From positions 124,001-188,000 of the forward strand of contig JAHCHG010000003.1 of assembly GCA_026129865.1 (NCBI GenBank): 64,000 nucleotides of DNA. The letters run 5' to 3'. The DNA is from Pyrinomonadaceae bacterium (lineage in GTDB: Bacteria > Acidobacteriota > Blastocatellia > Pyrinomonadales > Pyrinomonadaceae). The notes beneath the pieces were generated by a model. It was not told the origin of the DNA, ran no database searches, and saw nothing but the letters and a program-made list of their open reading frames with translations. Positions 60,620 to 64,000 of this stretch are shown in pieces. The translations under genes and the position numbers were made by a program. The first letter of the stretch is position 1, and every line of letters starts with the position of its first letter.

Positions 60620-61741
60620 TCAGGCAGCCAATCTTAAAAATCTTTCCAATCCGAATTTGGACAAAAACTCCGAACTCGCAGTTCCCGCCACGTTGTCGGC
60701 GATTATTTGCGCCGTAATCGGTGCGAGAAGAATTCCGTTGCGGTAATGAGCAGTTGCGATATGAACATTTCCACACTGTGGAAAACTGCCCAAAACCGGC
60801 AAACCGTCACGCGAAAACGGTCGAAGTCCCGCCCATTTTTCGTCAACCGGCAGTCCGGCAAGGCTCGGCGCGATCTCTAACGCATTTTGCCGGACGTTTT
60901 CGATCCCGATCTCGGTGAATGAACCGTCAAATCCGACATCTTCAACCGTTGCGCCCGCAAGGATCTTACCGAATTTTCGCGGAACGATGTAACCGCGCGG
61001 ACTATAAATAACATGCGAAAATAAACGCTTTGCAGTGTGAAAACTGAGCATTTGACCGCGGATCGGTTTCACTTTCGGCAAACGGATCTCGCCGCATTTG
61101 ATGAGCGAAGTCCATGCGCCTGTTGCAATTATTACTTCGTCCGCAAAGCGTTTCTTGCCGCCGGCGACGACGCCGATTAGATCGCCGTTTTCAAATAAGA
61201 TCTCTGAGACATCGCAATTTTCTTCAATATCTATCGCATTAATGCGAGCAAATTTTTCGAGCGCAGCGAGCAGTTTTCGATTTTCGACCTGTCCTTCATT
61301 CGCGAAAAAGAGACCTTCGCGAACATCCGGAGAAACGAACGGTTCGGCGCGTTTAATGTCCTGAGCAGTAAGATGTTCGACCTTAAGTCCTGCTTTTGTC
61401 TGTATCTCATGAAGCCGTTTGATCACTGCCGAATCGTCGCGGCTGAACGCCAGAAAAAATGTGCCCGGCTGGTCGAGTTCTATATCGATCCCGGTTTCTT
61501 CGAATAGTTCGCGGGCGAATTCCGGATACATTTCATTCGATTGAGAACATATCCGAAAAAAATCATCGATCGATTCCGTTTCAGATTGCGGCGCAAGCAT
61601 TCCCGCTGCTGCATACGACGCCTCGCTTCCGACCAATCGTTTTTCCAGAATCGTTATTTTCCGAAAACCTTTTTTGAAAAGCGACCTCGCGATCGAAAGA
61701 CCGATAACGCCGCCGCCGATAATTAAAACCTCTTTTCGCAT
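60620..61741 (-). CDS. thiO: Glycine oxidase ThiO
   Basis: ATG 61741 is used (a TTG stands just upstream). The 373-residue flavoprotein begins MRKEVLIIGGGVIGLSIARSL, a dinucleotide-binding GGGVIG loop, followed by KRLVGSEASYAAAGMLAPQSE, the ThiO/DAO-family signature. It ends with GLRPFSRDGLPVLGSFP and HYRNGILLAPITAQIIAD, closely matching glycine oxidases. ThiO turns glycine into iminoglycine for the thiazole moiety of thiamine. No thiG/thiS/thiE lies nearby and no TPP riboswitch is evident upstream. Confidence 0.9.
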   Translation of the reverse strand: MRKEVLIIGGGVIGLSIARSLFKKGFRKITILEKRLVGSEASYAAAGMLAPQSETESIDDFFRICSQSNEMYPEFARELFEETGIDIELDQPGTFFLAFSRDDSAVIKRLHEIQTKAGLKVEHLTAQDIKRAEPFVSPDVREGLFFANEGQVENRKLLAALEKFARINAIDIEENCDVSEILFENGDLIGVVAGGKKRFADEVIIATGAWTSLIKCGEIRLPKVKPIRGQMLSFHTAKRLFSHVIYSPRGYIVPRKFGKILAGATVEDVGFDGSFTEIGIENVRQNALEIAPSLAGLPVDEKWAGLRPFSRDGLPVLGSFPQCGNVHIATAHYRNGILLAPITAQIIADNVAGTASSEFLSKFGLERFLRLAA

Positions 61742-61841
61742 CAAAAACCCGTTGTTGTTGGAATTTCCCAGCTGTTCGTTGTAGATTTGTAACTGACCTC
61801 GATTATAAGATATTTAACAATCAACAACTAACAAACAATTT

Positions 61842-62843
61842 ATGAAACACACGATCACATTAATCCCCGGCGACGGCATCGGACCGGAGATAGTTGCGGC
61901 AACAGTCCGCGTAATTGAAGCTACCGGGGTAGATATCGAATGGGAAACTCAAATAATCGGTGCATACGCGCTCGAAAAATTCGGAACGACCATTCCGGAT
62001 GCAACTATTGAATCTATCCGAAGGAACAAAGTAGCGCTGAAAGGTCCGCTGACCACGCCTATCGGCAAGGGTTTTACTTCGGTAAACGTCGGACTTCGGA
62101 AAGCGCTCGACCTTTACGCAAATGTCCGCCCGGTAAAGGCGCTGCCGAACGTTCCGTGCCGATATCCCGAACTCGATCTGGTGATCGTTCGCGAAAATAC
62201 GGAAAGTCTTTACGCCGGACTCGAGCATATCGTTGTTCCGGGAGTCGTCGAATCGTTGAAGATCATTACCGAAAAAGCTTCGACGCGGATCGCGCGCTAC
62301 GCGTTTGAATACGCCGTTAAAATGGGTCGCAAAAAGGTTACGGCGATGCATAAAGCGAACATCATGAAATTGTCCGACGGACTTTTTCTCGAATGTTTTT
62401 ACAAGATGGCGAAAAATTTCCCGCAGATCGAAGCCGACGATAAGATCATCGATAACGCATGTATGCAGCTTGTTATGCGTCCGGAACAATTTGATGTGAT
62501 GGTTATGGAAAACCTTTACGGCGACATTGTTTCCGATCTTTGCGCCGGTCTGATAGGCGGTTTGGGATTGGCGCCGGGAGCGAATATCGGCGAACAGGGC
62601 GCGGTTTTCGAAGCGGTCCACGGCAGCGCACCGGACATTGCCGGACAGGGAATTGCAAATCCCACGGCGATAATGATGTCGGCGATCTTGATGCTGCGTC
62701 ATTTAGACGAAATGGAAGCGGCGGACAGGATGGAAACGGCTCTGATGTCTGTCTTTAGCGACACCGACGTCCGCACGCGCGACCTCGGCGGAACGGCTTC
62801 GACCGCAGATTTTGCTTCGGCGATCATCGAAAAGTTGAGCTAA
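61842..62843 (+). CDS. icd: Isocitrate/isopropylmalate dehydrogenase family, probably NAD-dependent isocitrate dehydrogenase
   Basis: The 333 residues start LIPGDGIGPEIV and show RENTESLYAGLEHIV, the TAMHKANIMKLSDGLF lysine block, DNACMQLVMRPEQFD, ENLYGDIVSDLCAGLIGGLG, and HGSAPDIAGQGIANP. This short monomer length and the wording fit NAD-linked isocitrate dehydrogenase (bacterial/mitochondrial IDH-alpha-like), which makes 2-oxoglutarate. Homoisocitrate or isopropylmalate activity cannot be excluded by eye. It is transcribed alone and ends in a strong hairpin. Confidence 0.85.
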   Translation: MKHTITLIPGDGIGPEIVAATVRVIEATGVDIEWETQIIGAYALEKFGTTIPDATIESIRRNKVALKGPLTTPIGKGFTSVNVGLRKALDLYANVRPVKALPNVPCRYPELDLVIVRENTESLYAGLEHIVVPGVVESLKIITEKASTRIARYAFEYAVKMGRKKVTAMHKANIMKLSDGLFLECFYKMAKNFPQIEADDKIIDNACMQLVMRPEQFDVMVMENLYGDIVSDLCAGLIGGLGLAPGANIGEQGAVFEAVHGSAPDIAGQGIANPTAIMMSAILMLRHLDEMEAADRMETALMSVFSDTDVRTRDLGGTASTADFASAIIEKLS

Positions 62844-62863
62844 CCGGCGTTTTTATTCGAATT

Positions 62864-62905
62864 GGCGGAATGACGGAATGCGAATTCCGCTTTCCGCCTT
62901 TTTTT
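62864..62905 (+). terminator. Rho-independent terminator of icd
   Basis: The arms GGCGGAATGACGGAAT and ATTCCGCTTTCCGCC pair around GCGA and are followed by a run of seven T. It lies 20 bases after the icd stop codon. Confidence 0.85.
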
Positions 62906-63079
62906 AATAGCGCCGGAACGGCTCGCTGAAACGACCGGCTCGCAGTCTTCTTTTCGGCTGAACGCAGGCAGCGGATCGCGAAAACGTGCAGAAGTTATCC
63001 AAACGAGGCGGGCATGCGGTTTGAAGTTTTTTCCGAAAATTCGTAGATCGCGAAATTATCCGGACAACTGCTTAATACA

Positions 63080-63679
63080 TTAATTATTCTTTGCTTCAAA
63101 TTCCGCCGGTGCTTCGAGGGCATGAGTTTGCGTTTCGCCGCGTGCTTTTTTTTCTGCCAAAAACTTGTTAAATTCGTCCGAACGACCGCGCGGAACGCTC
63201 AGCGTTTTCCACGCTTTGGAACGAAAATGTTTTGCCAGAAACGTGATCTGTCCGATGTGATATGCGTAATGAGTCAGTTGCCGGTTGATCGCTTCGCAGA
63301 TAGAATGCGGTTCGCCGCGAATCGCCACGGTTTTCGAAAAATCCTCAGATTTTAACGGCTCGATCGCGTTGAAAAGTGTTTGCCACCCTTCTTCCCATCG
63401 TTCCATTAACGACGCCCGCGTTTCATCCATCAACTCAAATTCGGTGTCGCGTTTTCGATCCGCTTTCTCGCCGTCGCTTGTTAAAAAATCGGTCCAGCGC
63501 GAACGAAGATTTCCCGCAATATGTTTTACGATAACGGCGATCGAATTCGCCTCTTCGTCGAGCGCGCGAAAAAATTCCTCATCGGAAACCTGCGCCATCG
63601 CCTTTTCCGCCATCGATTTATAATTGCGGAACGATTTAATCGAATCCGAAAGATAATTTTCAATAATTTCTGAAGTCAT
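63080..63679 (-). CDS. DinB-superfamily (DUF1572) protein
   Basis: The 199-residue protein has a helical bundle with metal-ligand histidines placed as in DinB/YfiT-like proteins: SIAVIVKHIAGNLRSRW, and INRQLTHYAYHIGQITFLAKHF with the HxxxH pair. DUF1572 members are putative thiol-dependent (bacillithiol or mycothiol type) enzymes of unknown substrate. The GGGAAC site before the ATG is adequate. It follows the Kelch-type gene by 8 bases. Confidence 0.82.
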   Translation of the reverse strand: MTSEIIENYLSDSIKSFRNYKSMAEKAMAQVSDEEFFRALDEEANSIAVIVKHIAGNLRSRWTDFLTSDGEKADRKRDTEFELMDETRASLMERWEEGWQTLFNAIEPLKSEDFSKTVAIRGEPHSICEAINRQLTHYAYHIGQITFLAKHFRSKAWKTLSVPRGRSDEFNKFLAEKKARGETQTHALEAPAEFEAKNN

Positions 63680-63687
63680 TTGTTCCC

Positions 63688-64000
63688 TTAGATCTTAAAT
63701 ATCCAAGCCTGATCGGTACTTGTCGGTTCACCGCTTGCGATAAATTCGTATCCGCCGATTATCAAAACGCGCCCATCCGTTAGGCGTGTTGCCGACGAAT
63801 AATGAAGCGATTTGCGGACAGCGCCGGAAACGGTTGAAAATGAGAGCGTTTTCGGGTCGAATATTTCCGCCGAGGCGCTGCCGCCGGCGATCAAAACCAT
63901 TCCGTTTTCAAGCAAAACGGAAGTCGAACCGATCTTGAACCGCGGAGACAGCATGTCTTTCGTTTTCGTAAAAGTCTGTTTCGCGGGATCAAAGATCTCG
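63688..64000 (-). CDS. Kelch-repeat protein, 5' end beyond the window
   Basis: The open frame runs off the right edge on the minus strand, so its start is not seen. The visible 104 residues read EIFDPAKQTFTKTKDMLSPRF, then GSTSVLLENGMVLIAGGSASAEIFDPKTL, then SATRLTDGRVLIIGGYEF. This is the GG-(x)n-EIFDP-T Kelch/galactose-oxidase-like blade seen repeatedly. At least two blades are present. An ATG at 63954 is internal and not the real start. Confidence 0.85.
   Translation of the reverse strand, partial: EIFDPAKQTFTKTKDMLSPRFKIGSTSVLLENGMVLIAGGSASAEIFDPKTLSFSTVSGAVRKSLHYSSATRLTDGRVLIIGGYEFIASGEPTSTDQAWIFKI

Noticed and set aside
61745-61841. Possible TPP riboswitch upstream of thiO
   Set aside because: The 97-base region has none of the conserved thi-box wording (CUGAGA etc.); rejected.
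61860-62702. 280-codon minus-strand frame inside icd
   Set aside because: Antisense shadow of a conserved dehydrogenase gene with no protein-like pattern of its own.

Overview
The window looks like a chromosomal segment of a Gram-negative, soil-type Acidobacteriota, most likely of the Blastocatellia/Pyrinomonadales kind. This is an inference from protein style: DxDxDG (VCBS/FG-GAP-like) repeat proteins, 'cysteine module + TM + repeats' proteins, an in-frame PPADAGG-type palindrome in a helicase, many secreted peptidases, and moderate GC by eye. There is no phage, plasmid, IS element or CRISPR array. One tRNA gene, tRNA-Ser(UGA), is present.

Layout. 0-8 kb: a truncated YwbE gene, recF, two secreted thioredoxin-like proteins, tRNA-Ser, a secreted LTA4-hydrolase-like M1 peptidase, a decayed zinc-ribbon membrane protein, an S41 peptidase and a CheY-like receiver. 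8-12 kb: a glycine-rich RRM protein and a two-gene unit made of RsbQ and an RsbP-type PAS domain attached to a histidine kinase. 12-24 kb: methyltransferases (including an orphan DNA adenine methylase), patatin, an apparently intracellular subtilase, a TonB-like protein, an aminotransferase, an ankyrin protein, a Uma2 protein, a UvrD-type helicase, and ebfC-recR followed by a decayed MOSC gene. 24.8-36 kb: a lower-GC patch of surface or secreted proteins, an acyltransferase, pyrE, a Nudix hydrolase, and two zinc metallopeptidases (reprolysin-like and thermolysin-like).

36-56 kb: a 20-kb minus-strand type VI secretion (T6SS) locus. In transcription order it reads: tail-anchored protein, three tandem FHA-TM proteins (one with an intact lytic-transglycosylase domain, one with the same domain degenerate, one further diverged), a YkgJ cysteine-cluster protein, tssK, tssL, tssM, tagJ, tssA, tssB, tssC, hcp, tssE, a class-3 lipase, tssF. 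The genes tssG, tssH/clpV, tssI/vgrG, tssJ and PAAR are not in the window. Long perfect stem-loops flank hcp. The lipase inside the structural operon is a candidate effector. The FHA-transglycosylase trio is the most unusual part: it couples a cytoplasmic phosphothreonine-reading domain, through one membrane segment, to a periplasmic peptidoglycan-cutting fold.

56-64 kb: housekeeping genes (cystathionine beta-synthase, glycerophosphodiesterase, methyltransferase, TlpA-like protein, ThiO, isocitrate dehydrogenase, a DinB/DUF1572 protein) and a Kelch-type protein cut by the window end.

The strongest leads are the FHA-TM-transglycosylase trio in the T6SS locus, the lipase embedded next to tssF, the RsbQ/PAS-kinase module with a swapped output domain, the hairpins around hcp, and the palindromic element inserted in-frame into the helicase.
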